NCBI GenBank assembly: GCA_944800085.1
Contig: CALYLO010000001.1
Location: forward strand, 1,513,001-1,577,000
Direction of reading: 5' to 3'
Length of the DNA stretch: 64,000 nt
Origin: Paenibacillus melissococcoides
GTDB taxonomy: Bacteria > Bacillota > Bacilli > Paenibacillales > Paenibacillaceae
The notes under the pieces: generated by a model
What the model saw: only the letters and a program-made list of their open reading frames with translations
Database searches by the model: none
Told to the model about the DNA's origin: nothing
Shown here: one piece after another, positions 55,101-64,000 of the stretch
Layout of the letters: every line of letters begins with the position of its first letter
Position numbering within the stretch: the first letter of the stretch is position 1
Position numbers and translations under genes: made by a program

Positions 55101-56507
55101 TATGATTCGCAGCAAATGCGGCTTCGCCTGACAAGGCAAAGGCAAAAAGCATATCACCTTCCAGAACCTGAAGGCTGGCGCTTGAACATTCCCCATCAGA
55201 CACGCCTGGATGCCTTCATCTATTCAGCTGACCGCGTGCCTGCCGAAGGAATAAGCGCAGAGTTGCTGGGAGGGGACGGCACGTTATTACGATCTCCGGC
55301 ACTGGAACAGGCTTATGGCGGCCAGACAGAGATCATCTATGCGGGCGGGGGCGAACCGGATTTGCGAGCTCTGGTTCATTACACCAGAAGCGCGGTTCTC
55401 GATGAAGCCTGTTTACAAGCCTATGAAGGCGTACTCAGCGACAGCCAATTGAACTCGCTTCTTGCCTCTTCCGGCTATCAACGAAGCGCAAGAATATTGG
55501 GTTCGGGTGATGAAGCGGATATTTTTGTCGCGGAACAAGGATTTACCCGTTATGCGGATGAACAGAGTTTTTGCCGCATTCTGGGACAACAAGCCTCTCT
55601 CTTGACCGGGGAACAAGTATTGTCATGGGATGATAACTTCTGTGCGGTGACATCCATCGAAGACGCGCTTGGCAATCGAATTCAGGTTGCATATGATTAC
55701 CGCTTTGTGGAGGCTATCCAGATTACCGACGCGAATAACAATGTGAATCAGGTCGCCCTGGATGCTCTCGGCCGGGTCATATACAGCCGGAACTGGGGCA
55801 CGGAGGAAGGGATAGAGACGGGGTTCCGCCCGGAGACGGAATTCGCGCCGCCCGAGACAATGGAGCAGGCGCTTGCCCTGACGTCTCCCTTGCCGGTTGC
55901 ATCCTGCTGTGTCTATGATGCGCATAGCTGGATGGGAACGATATCGCTTGAACAACTGTCAGCGCTTATTCCAGATAGTGAAAAGCAATGGTCTTTCTTG
56001 ATAGCCAATCGCTTGATTTTGCCGGACGGCAGGATAAGAGCCCGCGGCCGGGATCCATGGTCGCTACAACGGCTATTGCCGCCTGCCGTGGCCGAGCTGC
56101 TAAGCGATGCGGACCGTAAGCCGCCGCATACGGTAATTTTGGCGGCAGATCGCTACCCGGATGACCCATCCCAGCAAATTCAGGCCAGCATCGTGTTTAG
56201 CGACGGCTTTGGACGTACGATCCAAACTGCTAAAAGGGCAGATACCCGATGGGCGATTGCGGAACGGGTTGACTATGACGGAACCGGAGCCGTAATCCGC
56301 AGTTTTCAGCCTTTTTATATTGATGACTGGAATTATGTGGGCGATAAGGCCGTCAGCGGATCTATGTATGCAACGATCTATTATTATGATGCTCTGCGAC
56401 GCCAACTAAGGATGGTCAACGCCAAAGGATATGAGAGAAGAAATACCTTTTATCCGTGGTTTACAGTGAATGAGGATGAAAATGATTTGTTCCGCCCAGC
56501 ACGGTGA
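52191..56507 (+). CDS. tcaC: Tc toxin TcB subunit (TcaC-like)
   Basis: 1438 residues. AAGGAGG lies nine bases before the ATG, which gives MPQSSNADIKLLSPSLPKGG. An SpvB-type N-terminal domain comes first (about 10-300), then beta-propeller repeats with DLNGDGYLEW (near 455) and DLDGSGASDI (near 614), then TcdB middle domains and RHS-like strands (about 650-1438). TcB makes the lower half of the cocoon that holds the toxin and docks on the TcA channel. The length fits known TcB proteins (about 1480). tccC starts 16 bases after the stop. Confidence 0.94.
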   Translation: MPQSSNADIKLLSPSLPKGGGSMKGIEENIGAPGSDGMARCNVPLPVTSGRYITPEVSLSYASGNGNGAYGMGWTLGAMRICRRTSRGIPCYTSEDQFLGPDGEVLVPESNEQGEVITRRTDIAQGISLGETFTVTRYFPRLESAFHLLEYWEAQAGSATKPFWLIHAADGVLHCLGKTAQARIAAPDDSAKIAEWLVEESVSPFGEHIYYQYKAEDNEGVNLEQDTHQYGANRYLKSIRYGNKVACPSLYVWKEEIPASGQWLYSVILDYGENDTSADVLPLYEPQGKWLARPDCFSRYDYGFEIRTCRLCRQILMFHAFAELGEEPALVWRMQLEYDENPVASMLSAVWRLAYEADGTILSMPPLEFDYTPFDIESTADWQPFLPVPELENGEHYQLVDLYGEGIPGLLYQDNDHWHYRSPARSDSPDGIAYDSWRPLPQIPANSRNGMLMDLNGDGYLEWLSAEPGVAGRYTMNPDKSWSGFVPLQALPTEFFHPQAQLANVTGSGLTDLVMIGPKSVRFYAGEEAGFKRACEVWQQAGITLPVERVDKKELVAFSDMLGSGQSHLVRIRHDGVTCWPNLGNGVFGAPLALPGFTAAEREFNPERVYLADLDGSGASDIIYASRDALLIYRNLSGNGFADPVRVPLPDGVRFDDLCRLLPADIRGLGAASLVLHVPYMAPRSWKLDFFAAKPYLLQTVSNNLGVSSSFLYRSSAQYWLDEKQAASSAVCGVPFPINVVSDIHTLDEISGRTRIQKYTYRNGVYDRTEKEFAGFGRIDTREEERDSEGALSTSTPPVLTRTWYHTGQKQDEKRAGQQYWQGDSAAFQLKPIRLTRFDVTTAQDVPLDSYNWRQEYWLYRSLQGMPLRTEIFAGDVMDLPPYQVESFRYQVRLVQSTDSECVALPMQLEQLTYNYEQIASDPQCSQQIQQWFDEYGVATQSVTIQYPRRAQPEDNPYPHTLPDSSWSSSYDSQQMRLRLTRQRQKAYHLPEPEGWRLNIPHQTRLDAFIYSADRVPAEGISAELLGGDGTLLRSPALEQAYGGQTEIIYAGGGEPDLRALVHYTRSAVLDEACLQAYEGVLSDSQLNSLLASSGYQRSARILGSGDEADIFVAEQGFTRYADEQSFCRILGQQASLLTGEQVLSWDDNFCAVTSIEDALGNRIQVAYDYRFVEAIQITDANNNVNQVALDALGRVIYSRNWGTEEGIETGFRPETEFAPPETMEQALALTSPLPVASCCVYDAHSWMGTISLEQLSALIPDSEKQWSFLIANRLILPDGRIRARGRDPWSLQRLLPPAVAELLSDADRKPPHTVILAADRYPDDPSQQIQASIVFSDGFGRTIQTAKRADTRWAIAERVDYDGTGAVIRSFQPFYIDDWNYVGDKAVSGSMYATIYYYDALRRQLRMVNAKGYERRNTFYPWFTVNEDENDLFRPAR

Positions 56508-56523
56508 GATGGAGGTTAAACCT

Positions 56524-58890
56524 ATGAATACAACGTCCATATATAGCGGCACGCCTACGATTTCGGTAGTAGATAACCGGAACCTGGAGATTCGTACCCT
56601 TCGGTATAACCGTATCGCGGCTGGAGATCCGGAAGATGAGTATATCCTGCGGAACACGTATACGGCGTTAGGCTATCTTGACAGCAGCATGGATCCTCGC
56701 CTGTTCGCACAATATCAGGAGGATAGCGGCACTCGGCCGAATCTAAGAACCATGGCTTCCCTGAGAGGCGAAGCGCTGAGTTCGGAAAGCGTGGATGCCG
56801 GCCGCAAGGCGGAGCTTTTTGATATCGAGGGGCGGCCAGTCTGGCTTATCGATGCCAACGGTACGCAGACGACTCTCGAATATGATGTATTAGGCAGGCC
56901 GGCAGCCGTATTCGAGCAGCAGGAAGGTACGGACTCCCCCCAGTGCAGGGAGCGGTTTATTTATGGCGAGAAGGAGGCGGATGCCCAGGCCAACAATTTG
57001 CGCGGGCAGTTGGTGCGCCACTACGATACCGCGGGCCGGATACAGACCGACAGCTTTACCTTGGCTGGACTGCCTTTGCGCCAAAGCCGTCAACTGCTGA
57101 AAAATTGGGATGAACCTGGCGGCTGGAGTATGGATGAGGAAAGCGCCTGGGCCTCGTTGCTGGCTGCCGAAGCTTATGATACGAACTGGCGGTATGACGC
57201 GCAGGACAGGGTGCTCGCCCAGACAGACGCCAAAGGGAATCTCCAGCAACTGACTTACAATGCCGCCGGCCAGCCGCAGGCGGTCAGCCTCACGCTGGAA
57301 GGCCAAGCGGAGCAACGGATTTGGAACCGGATCGAGTACAACGCGGCGGGTCAAGTGGATCTCGCCGAAGCCGGAAATGGTATCGTAACGGAATATACTT
57401 ACGAGGAGAGCACGCAGCGGTTAATCCGAAAAAAAGATTCCCGCCAGCTGTCCTCCGGGAAAAGGGAAGTGTTGCAGGATTATCGTTATGAATATGATCC
57501 GGTGGGCAATATCCTGTCTATCTGCAATGAAGCGGAGCCGGTCCGTTATTTCCGCAATCAGGCCGTCGCTCCGAAAAGGCAGTATGCTTACGATGCCCTG
57601 TATCAGCTTGTATCCAGCTCGGGGCGGGAATCCGACGCGCTTCGTCAGCAGACGTCGCTTCCTCCCTTGATCACGCCTATCCCTCTGGACGATAGTCAAT
57701 ATGTCAATTACGCTCAGAAATACAGCTACGATCGGGCCGGCAATTTAATCAAGCTTAGCCATAACGGGGCAAGTCAATATACAACGAATGTGTATGTGGA
57801 CAAAAGTTCAAACCGGGGGATTTGGCGGCAAGGGGAAGACATCCCGGATATCGCGGCTTCCTTTGACAGAGCAGGCAATCAACAAGCTTTATTCCCGGGG
57901 AGACCGTTGGAATGGGATACACGCAATCAGTTATGCCGTGTCCATATGGTCGTGCGCGAAGGCGGCGATAACGACTGGGAAGGCTATCTCTATGACAGCT
58001 CGGGAATGCGCATCGTAAAACGGTATACCCGCAAGACACAGACAACAACGCAAACGGATACGACCCTCTATTTGCCGGGCCTGGAGCTTCGCATCCGCCA
58101 GACCGGGGACCGGGTAACGGAAGCATTGCAGGTCATTACCGTGGATGAGGGAGCGGGACAAGTGAGGGTGCTGCACTGGGAGGATGGAACCGAGCCGGGC
58201 GGCATCGGCAATGATCAGTACCGGTACAGCCTCAACGATCATCTTGGCTCCTCTTTATTGGAAGTTGACGGGCAAGGTCAGATCATTAGCAAGGAAGAAT
58301 TTTATCCCTATGGCGGCACAGCCCTGTGGACAGCCCGGTCAGAGGTGGAGGCAAGCTACAAGACCATCCGCTATTCAGGAAAAGAACTGGATGCCACGGG
58401 CCTGTATTATTACGGATACCGCTACTATATGCCATGGCTGGGACGTTGGCTGAATCCGGATCCGGCCGGAACGATAGATGGATTAAACCTGTACCGAATG
58501 GTCAGGAACAATCCTGTAGGTTTGATGGATCCGGATGGGAATGCGCCAATCAACATGGCGGATTATAGCGCCGAGAATGGCGATTTATTTTATGGACTTA
58601 GCGGCGAAAGGGGAAGATATATAAAGAAATTTAATCCTGGCTTTAATATGGAAGATCCCAGTGCTCCTGCCATGGTTATCGATCAATATAATAATAATGT
58701 GGCATTGAGTATAAATCTTAGCTACCCAGTGACACAATTGATGGATTTCCAAAAAGACTTAAAAAAATCCGCAGGGAAATTGAAGGTTCCGAAGGATTTA
58801 AAACAGAGTGTTCTGAAGGATCCTAAAAAGAATTATCCTTTGTGGAACGATTACTTTAACATTGGCACTAGCGTTGCATCGAGCGGTTAG
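56524..58890 (+). CDS. tccC: Tc toxin TcC subunit (RHS-repeat, TccC-like), C-terminally truncated by IS4
   Basis: About 788 residues from ATG 56524, after GGAGG (MNTTSIYSGTPTISVVDNRN). RHS/YD repeats (YDAQDRVLAQTDAKGNLQQL and similar) form the cocoon. The autocleavage core GRWLNPDPAGTIDGLNLY then RMVRNNPVGLMDPDGN lies near 638-672. Beyond it only about 116 residues of variable toxin domain remain, and the last seven (TSVASSG) are encoded by the IS4 terminal repeat. Typical toxin domains are about 250-300 residues. The toxin is therefore probably inactive or altered, while the cocoon and cleavage parts look intact. The kind of toxin cannot be recognised. Confidence 0.9.
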   Translation: MNTTSIYSGTPTISVVDNRNLEIRTLRYNRIAAGDPEDEYILRNTYTALGYLDSSMDPRLFAQYQEDSGTRPNLRTMASLRGEALSSESVDAGRKAELFDIEGRPVWLIDANGTQTTLEYDVLGRPAAVFEQQEGTDSPQCRERFIYGEKEADAQANNLRGQLVRHYDTAGRIQTDSFTLAGLPLRQSRQLLKNWDEPGGWSMDEESAWASLLAAEAYDTNWRYDAQDRVLAQTDAKGNLQQLTYNAAGQPQAVSLTLEGQAEQRIWNRIEYNAAGQVDLAEAGNGIVTEYTYEESTQRLIRKKDSRQLSSGKREVLQDYRYEYDPVGNILSICNEAEPVRYFRNQAVAPKRQYAYDALYQLVSSSGRESDALRQQTSLPPLITPIPLDDSQYVNYAQKYSYDRAGNLIKLSHNGASQYTTNVYVDKSSNRGIWRQGEDIPDIAASFDRAGNQQALFPGRPLEWDTRNQLCRVHMVVREGGDNDWEGYLYDSSGMRIVKRYTRKTQTTTQTDTTLYLPGLELRIRQTGDRVTEALQVITVDEGAGQVRVLHWEDGTEPGGIGNDQYRYSLNDHLGSSLLEVDGQGQIISKEEFYPYGGTALWTARSEVEASYKTIRYSGKELDATGLYYYGYRYYMPWLGRWLNPDPAGTIDGLNLYRMVRNNPVGLMDPDGNAPINMADYSAENGDLFYGLSGERGRYIKKFNPGFNMEDPSAPAMVIDQYNNNVALSINLSYPVTQLMDFQKDLKKSAGKLKVPKDLKQSVLKDPKKNYPLWNDYFNIGTSVASSG

Positions 58891-60377
58891 TTCATAATCT
58901 AATTTCAATTAACATCAATATATGATATATATTTACATTTGCGATGTCCGCGCTAAGTCTAAAAAAGTCGAGCTGGAAACAGACCCTACGCGTTATCCAT
59001 TATATGTAAAAATCGTTTTCGTTTGTCATTACGTCACAATCAGTCTCGGTTTCATCGACTTTGTTGCCTTTTTCGGACGTCTCCCATTTCGCTTTGGTCG
59101 ACCTCTAGATGTTCGAGTCGGCTTGCGGTTGAGTGCAGCGATCAAATTTTCCCATGGTTTTTCCGCATAGATGCGAATCAACTGGAGGAGGTCCCATGTC
59201 GACTTTTTACAGTCCAGTGTTAATTTAATCAGCAAACAGAGAGCATACGCGATTAAAGCAATATACATTTGGTTCCAAATCGCTTCGGCCGTATAACCGT
59301 GGGGTTTTACCAATCGAATATGCTGCTTGACCCATTTAAAAAACAACTCAATATGCCAGCGATTTCGATAAATCTCGGCAATTTGATGTGCGGATAAGTC
59401 AAATCGATTCGTTACAATTCGATAGGTACGCCCTTGGTCATCCTTAAACTCAATCAAACGCAGAACCGCTGGCAGCTCCGGCATCGTCACATCAGCATCA
59501 AGGATAAACCCATTCTGCCTTTTGGGGAGGTCTCTTTTTCTGATGATCGTTAACCGGCTCTTTTGCTTGACGCGGCAAACAAATTTAATCTTATCCTCTA
59601 CCCATTTCTGAAAATGGTCGTATACCTGGTATCCTCGGTCCATCACGTAGGTCGCATCTTTATCCACTGTAAATTCCAACACGACTTCATGATCGGCTAC
59701 ATCTTTGGTTGAAGCGACGATCTTGTCTGGATACATCGTTTTGGAGTCCGCAACGACCAAGGAGGTGTGCATCTTCACGCCATGGCTACTTTTGGAACAA
59801 TAGGACCATTTCGCGAGAATGGGAGGTAGTGTAATTCCCGATGAATCGATTAGCTTGAGTTTCCCAATACCAGGCGTAATGCCGCGTTTCCCTTTTGTAA
59901 GTTGCTTGATTCGATCAATGAGCGAGAAAAAGAGCGTCTGAAGATACTCCATAGGCAGCCGTTTCAGCTTCCGCGATAGTTGAGAAGCGCTTATGCTCTT
60001 GAGACCCAGAAGATCTTGAAATTCAGGATTAGCCGCTACATGCTCTGACATGACTTTGTATGAGTCTCGTTGCTGAAGCTGTGCCTCTACAAATAAGAGT
60101 GTCGAAGAGCCGACAAACAGCTTTTGGGCCCGGTAATCCAATGACTCGTGTCGAGTAGAATGGACATGTAACCATTTTAGGCATTGACAAATGACGTTAT
60201 GATTCGGTACGTTATCCATAAGAAATCTCCTTTGTTGAGGCGTTTTATGGATAACGTTAGGGTAACTCAACAATAGGAGATTTCTTTATTTTTGTCCATG
60301 AATATAGTTCAATAAGTTACAAATATAGAGACTTATGGGATAGAAATTTTCGTAAAAAGATTGATGCAACGCTAGTG
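58866..60377 (-). mobile_element. IS4-family insertion sequence, copy B (1512 bp)
   Basis: Same terminal repeats (CACTAGCGTTGCATC) and length as copy A, inverted. Flanks TAACATTGG (58857-58865) and GTATTGAAC (60378-60386) do not match, so there is no target duplication. One side cuts tccC and the other cuts an EamA gene, which indicates a deletion or rearrangement at this copy. Confidence 0.9.
59029..60219 (-). CDS. IS4-family transposase, copy B
   Basis: The translation is identical to copy A, with the complete DDE and YREK residues and the same start-masking hairpins. It is intact and could mobilise either copy. Being present twice in inverted orientation, it also gives the host homology for inverting the 32-kb segment between. 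Confidence 0.95.
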   Translation of the reverse strand: MDNVPNHNVICQCLKWLHVHSTRHESLDYRAQKLFVGSSTLLFVEAQLQQRDSYKVMSEHVAANPEFQDLLGLKSISASQLSRKLKRLPMEYLQTLFFSLIDRIKQLTKGKRGITPGIGKLKLIDSSGITLPPILAKWSYCSKSSHGVKMHTSLVVADSKTMYPDKIVASTKDVADHEVVLEFTVDKDATYVMDRGYQVYDHFQKWVEDKIKFVCRVKQKSRLTIIRKRDLPKRQNGFILDADVTMPELPAVLRLIEFKDDQGRTYRIVTNRFDLSAHQIAEIYRNRWHIELFFKWVKQHIRLVKPHGYTAEAIWNQMYIALIAYALCLLIKLTLDCKKSTWDLLQLIRIYAEKPWENLIAALNRKPTRTSRGRPKRNGRRPKKATKSMKPRLIVT

Positions 60378-60656
60378 GTATTGAACCGCGAGCATGCCGA
60401 ATAACCCGAAAATAATGAGCTGACAAGCGGTTTTTCTGTTTTTCCATACCCCAAAAATCTGTGAACGGCCTTGTATGCAAAACTGAACGGTTAACAGCAG
60501 AACGCCGGCGATAAGCAAACGAATCGTGACAAGCCAATTGACCTCAATGGCGAATTGCTGAAAAAGCTTTTGCGCGACCGTTCCCCCGATACCCCAGAGG
60601 ATGGCCCCTGTGATAACTAGAAAGAACCCCATTCTTCTCGTATTCGTCTTCATCAT
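60378..60656 (-). pseudogene. EamA/DMT transporter gene, truncated by IS4 copy B
   Basis: The first 93 residues remain: [20 protein letters not shown] then [15 protein letters not shown] (helix 1 with the typical W-G motif) and about two further helices. The gene runs into the IS after [19 protein letters not shown] site precedes the ATG. About 200 residues are lost. It is divergent from the AraC-type gene, which may once have regulated it. Confidence 0.85.
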
Positions 60657-60760
60657 TGAACCCTCACCCTTACATCCAATAATAGTGATATAATAAGGAA
60701 AATATCCGGAAATTAATACTTCAATTGAATGAAAAAATATCAATATATTGAGGCGAGCCT

Positions 60761-61702
60761 GTGCAGATCAAAAATTTCAAGATTGACCGCAACTTGAAAG
60801 AGCTAACCCGGCATCGCACCGTTGAATTGCCGATGGCCTGTTATGAAACCGCGATTCAGCAAAATATAAATGGATATATCCCGCTTCATTGGCATGAGGA
60901 ACTTCAATTTGTGCTTATCCGCCAGGGGGAAGCCGTCTATCAAATCAATGAAGAAAAAGTAGCGATACAAGAAGAAGAGGGGCTATTCATCAACAGCGGC
61001 TGTCTTCACATGGCGGAAGACAAGAATCACTCGGGCTGCGTGTATATTTGCCTGAATGTGTCCCCGCAATTCGTCTTGCCTCACGAACTCTATACGGGAT
61101 ATGTGTATCCATACATTCAAGCGACGAATTTGCCATACTTATACTTGCATGCAAAGGAGCCGTGGGGGAAAAACATTTTAGATGCCATCGGCAAAATCCA
61201 TCAATGGATCGAACAAAAGACGCCTTACTATGAAATCGACGTTGCCCTGCAGCTTACATTTATCTGGAAGAACTTAATTGAGAATGGCTTTCCGTTAGAA
61301 TATGATCGGACGGCTATGGTCAAGAGTGAGCGAATGAAGGAAATGCTGCAATGGATACATCTCCATTACGCGGAGAACATCAGGCTGGACGATATTGCCA
61401 GAGCGGGTCAATTAAGCCGTTCCGAATGCTGCCGGTACTTTAAGCGAATGCTGAAAACAACCCCGTTGAGCTATGTCATAGATTATAGAATTCAAAAAAG
61501 CTTGGTTTTATTGCAGCAAGCAGACGCTAATGTGACCGAGGTCTCTTATCAAGTCGGATTTAACAGCACGAGTTATTTCATCGACAAATTCCGGCAGACG
61601 ATGAACATGACCCCGTTAGCCTACAAAAAATCTAGCTTGAATAAAGAACAACCTGAATCGTTAGGCATAATTAATGAACAGGAGCAAACGCTACATTCAT
61701 AA
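60761..61702 (+). CDS. AraC-family transcriptional regulator with cupin sensor
   Basis: The 313-residue protein has an N-terminal AraC-type cupin domain (about 30-150; [20 protein letters not shown]) and two C-terminal helix-turn-helix units (about 210-295), with [20 protein letters not shown] and [20 protein letters not shown]. The start is probably the GTG at 60761. It diverges from the truncated EamA gene and is followed by selO after 22 bases. The likely target was the transporter gene; the signal is unknown. Confidence 0.9.
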   Translation: MQIKNFKIDRNLKELTRHRTVELPMACYETAIQQNINGYIPLHWHEELQFVLIRQGEAVYQINEEKVAIQEEEGLFINSGCLHMAEDKNHSGCVYICLNVSPQFVLPHELYTGYVYPYIQATNLPYLYLHAKEPWGKNILDAIGKIHQWIEQKTPYYEIDVALQLTFIWKNLIENGFPLEYDRTAMVKSERMKEMLQWIHLHYAENIRLDDIARAGQLSRSECCRYFKRMLKTTPLSYVIDYRIQKSLVLLQQADANVTEVSYQVGFNSTSYFIDKFRQTMNMTPLAYKKSSLNKEQPESLGIINEQEQTLHS

Positions 61703-61724
61703 GACACAGGAAAAGGGAGATACG

Positions 61725-63197
61725 ATGACGGAGAAAAAAGCAATTCCGGAAGGATGGAACTTCGATAACAGTTATGCCCGACTGCCGCAGCTATTTTTTA
61801 CGAGGCAGACTCCCTCCCCGGTGCGGTCGCCGAAGCTGATTATATGGAACGAAAAGTTGGCGGCATCCCTTGGACTGAATGTCCAGGAGCTGAACAGCGA
61901 TGACGGTGCGGCGGTGTTCGCCGGCAACCGGATTCCCGAGGGCGCCGCGCCGCTTGCCCAGGCTTATGCGGGGCATCAATTCGGGCATTTTACGATGCTC
62001 GGGGACGGACGGGCGCTGCTGATTGGCGAGCAGATCACGCCCACGGGGGAGCGGATGGACATTCAATGGAAGGGCTCGGGCAGGACGCCATACTCCCGCG
62101 GGGGAGATGGCCGCGCGGCGCTGGGGCCGATGCTGCGGGAATATATTATCAGCGAAGCCATGCATGGACTTGGCATTCCTACCACCCGCAGCCTGGCGGT
62201 CGTGACGACCGGCGAGCCGGTATACCGCGAGACCGAGCTCCCTGGCGCGGTGCTGACCCGCGTGGCGGCCAGCCATCTGCGCGTCGGCACGTTCGAATAC
62301 GCTTCGCAATGGGGCAAGGTGGAAGATCTGAGAGCTCTGGCCGATTATGCCTGGGAGAGACATTTTCCGGATGCTGACGCGGGCGAGAACCGGTATCTGG
62401 CCCTGCTGGGGGAAGTCGCCAAGCGCCAGGCCAAGCTGATTGCCCAATGGATGCATGCGGGCTTCATTCATGGGGTGATGAACACCGACAACATGGCGAT
62501 TAGCGGCGAGACCATTGATTACGGGCCTTGCGCTTTTATGGACAACTATGATCCGGCGACGGTGTTCAGTTCCATTGACGTGCAGGGCCGCTATGCCTAC
62601 GGCAACCAGCCCTATATCGGCGCATGGAATCTTGCGAGACTGGCCGAGGCGCTGCTGCCGCTGCTGCATGAGAATCAGGAGCAGGCTGTCGAGCTGGCCG
62701 AGCAGGAGATTGCGGCGTTCACCAAGCTCTATCAACGCCATTGGCTGGCAGGAATGCGGGCGAAGCTGGGGCTTTTCAATGAAGAGGCGGAGGATGAGTC
62801 CCTGATCGAAGAGCTTCTTGAGCTGATGGAGAAGCATTCTGCCGACTATACGAATACGTTCCGCGCCTTAACTCTGGGGGACACGGAGGAGACGGGCCTG
62901 TTCGGAACGGGCGAGTACGCGCAGTGGCATGAGCGGTGGCAGGCAAGACGGGGCAGGCAGGAGGAGCCGGAAGCCTCCTCGCATCAATTGATGCGGGACA
63001 GCAATCCGGCGATCATCCCACGGAACCACCGGGTGGAAGAAGCGCTGGAAGCGGCAGTGGAGCAGGGAGACTACAGCGTAATGGAGCGGCTGCTGGCTGT
63101 GCTTGCGAACCCTTACGCCTACTCCCCGGAGCAAGCGGAATATGCCGCGTTGCCTGAGCCGTCTGCGTGTCCGTACCGAACCTTTTGCGGAACCTGA
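61725..63197 (+). CDS. selO: SelO-family protein adenylyltransferase (YdiU/UPF0061)
   Basis: 490 residues from ATG 61725, after GGGAG; the frame is open back to 61674 but that adds only residues overlapping the AraC gene. SelO uses a pseudokinase fold to AMPylate protein Ser/Thr/Tyr during redox stress. Visible motifs are [58 protein letters not shown] and AFMDNYDP. The C-terminus CPYRTFCGT is the usual bacterial ending. The protein looks complete. Confidence 0.95.
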   Translation: MTEKKAIPEGWNFDNSYARLPQLFFTRQTPSPVRSPKLIIWNEKLAASLGLNVQELNSDDGAAVFAGNRIPEGAAPLAQAYAGHQFGHFTMLGDGRALLIGEQITPTGERMDIQWKGSGRTPYSRGGDGRAALGPMLREYIISEAMHGLGIPTTRSLAVVTTGEPVYRETELPGAVLTRVAASHLRVGTFEYASQWGKVEDLRALADYAWERHFPDADAGENRYLALLGEVAKRQAKLIAQWMHAGFIHGVMNTDNMAISGETIDYGPCAFMDNYDPATVFSSIDVQGRYAYGNQPYIGAWNLARLAEALLPLLHENQEQAVELAEQEIAAFTKLYQRHWLAGMRAKLGLFNEEAEDESLIEELLELMEKHSADYTNTFRALTLGDTEETGLFGTGEYAQWHERWQARRGRQEEPEASSHQLMRDSNPAIIPRNHRVEEALEAAVEQGDYSVMERLLAVLANPYAYSPEQAEYAALPEPSACPYRTFCGT

Positions 63198-63544
63198 ACG
63201 ATTGTCGCATGAACCTGCCGGGGAGGCTGCAGCGGAACGATTGTTCTTGCCGCGCCTACCCGATGGTTATCCAGCAGAATAGAACAGGTGATGAATAGTG
63301 GTATCGGCCGCGTTCATCTGGATGCGGCAAGGGGTGAGCAGCGGTTCAACCCTGACAGGGGCTTCCGATTCAGCCTGCGACACCGGGAGTGATAGCAGCT
63401 GCGATTGAGGGCGGCGGCCTGCCGGATGAGCGGCGCGAACAGAAAGGGTAAACAGCCAGCCGGTCTCACGCCCCCGTAATCAGGCCGCGCCCAGAGCATG
63501 ACTCTGAGCAGCGGCTTTTTTACGAAACATTTCCCATTTACACT
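63198..63544. other. Intergenic region, no gene recognised
   Basis: A GC-rich 350-base stretch between converging genes. The short frames here have no ribosome binding sites. No clean terminator or RNA is seen. Confidence 0.5.
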
Positions 63545-64000
63545 CTAGCTTCGCAATTCAGGCACAGGGAACAGCCATGCTCGCAGCCCACTATACCTGT
63601 CTTCCGTCGAAGCTTTCGTATCGCCCTGGGCGATCGCCCACCCGATGTGACCGTCCGGGCGAACAAGCAACGCCTCGATGCCCTCCATTCCGGCATCCTC
63701 GATTTTGGCGGTGATGACGCGGATATGAGAATCGGCGCATGAATCCGGCAGATCCTGCGGAAGCGAACCGGATTCAGGATGATGAATAAGCACGAACTGT
63801 CCGCCATGCATCAGTTGATAGAGCGTTAGCGGAGCGCCATCTGACAGGACGAGCCTCAGATTCGGGCAGCGCCGGCCTATCCACGGATTCGCGCCCGTGC
63901 CCGGAAGGGGCCGGTAAGCGATGCCGGTCGCTCCGACCTGCTCCGCGATCGACCGATTGGCGTCAGGGAAGGAGAGGAGGCGCGATACCAATTGTCTGAG
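63545..64000 (-). CDS. FAD-dependent aromatic monooxygenase, C-terminal part (partial)
   Basis: The last 151 or so codons of a gene whose start lies beyond the window edge. The visible part is the thioredoxin-like C-terminal domain of PheA/TfdB/Rox-type flavoprotein hydroxylases: NPWIGRRCPNLRLVLSDGAP, LYQLMHGGQFVLIHH and VRPDGHIGWA. These enzymes hydroxylate phenols, polyketides or rifamycin with NAD(P)H. The FAD-binding part cannot be seen. A TTG at 63991 is not a real start, because the frame continues upstream. Confidence 0.75.
   Translation of the reverse strand, partial: LRQLVSRLLSFPDANRSIAEQVGATGIAYRPLPGTGANPWIGRRCPNLRLVLSDGAPLTLYQLMHGGQFVLIHHPESGSLPQDLPDSCADSHIRVITAKIEDAGMEGIEALLVRPDGHIGWAIAQGDTKASTEDRYSGLRAWLFPVPELRS

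Noticed and set aside
1..64000. tRNA, rRNA or replication origin
   Set aside because: I looked for tRNA-like TTCGAATC arms with matching stems, rRNA signatures and DnaA-box clusters and found none I could defend.

Overview
The window looks like a chromosomal segment of a Paenibacillus-type Firmicute. The reasons are purine-rich AGGAGG ribosome binding sites in front of nearly every gene, a T-box leader, an nrdIEF operon with NrdR boxes, a Mga/AtxA-like regulator, and split Tc insecticidal toxin genes of the kind known from insect-associated Paenibacillus. The genus is inferred from gene content and style; no database was consulted.

Layout. 1-4.7 kb: an amino-acid ABC uptake operon (TetR regulator, binding protein, permease, ATPase, M24 peptidase), all on the minus strand behind one strong promoter and a palindromic operator. 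4.7-8.2 kb: decayed genes (LuxR, HEAT-like, VanZ-like) and a 1.9-kb composite, transposase-less element with Tn7-like ends, inserted in the loop of a terminator. 8.5-12.4 kb: nrdIEF. 12.5-16.6 kb: dispersed repeats, T-box-controlled brnQ, and a frameshifted PLP decarboxylase. 16.8-18.9 kb: an MFS gene truncated by a degenerate IS3-family element. 19-21.6 kb: a membrane protein plus a two-gene gluconate-dehydrogenase-like GMC oxidoreductase set. 21.7-24.9 kb: broken esterase and GntR genes and an intact drug/metabolite transporter.

25.1-60.4 kb is an island bounded by two apparently identical 1512-bp IS4-family elements in inverted orientation. Inside are a decayed YetF gene, a membrane-anchored KAP NTPase, a HAD phosphatase, a Mga-like regulator, a chemotaxis receptor, an amidase-holin lysis pair, and about 20 kb of Tc toxin genes. 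The toxin genes are a tandem duplication of a split TcA (tcaA-tcaB, twice) followed by one TcB (tcaC) and one TcC (tccC). The amidase-holin operon diverges from the first tcaA gene, which suggests toxin release by controlled lysis (type 10-like secretion). The tccC toxic C-terminus is cut off by the second IS4 copy, whose far side lies in a truncated EamA transporter gene, so a deletion probably removed the rest of the toxin. After the island come an AraC regulator, selO, and the 3' part of a flavoprotein monooxygenase gene that runs off the window.

The most novel observations are: the composite mini-Tn7-like element with a 5-bp target duplication in a rebuilt terminator loop; the lysis pair and a shared palindrome in front of duplicated tcaA genes; a 189-residue domain present in only one tcaA copy; a homogenised, apparently identical 2.4-kb block between the toxin copies; and a family of TGCA-rich intergenic repeats, one copy of which is split by an IS4 insertion.
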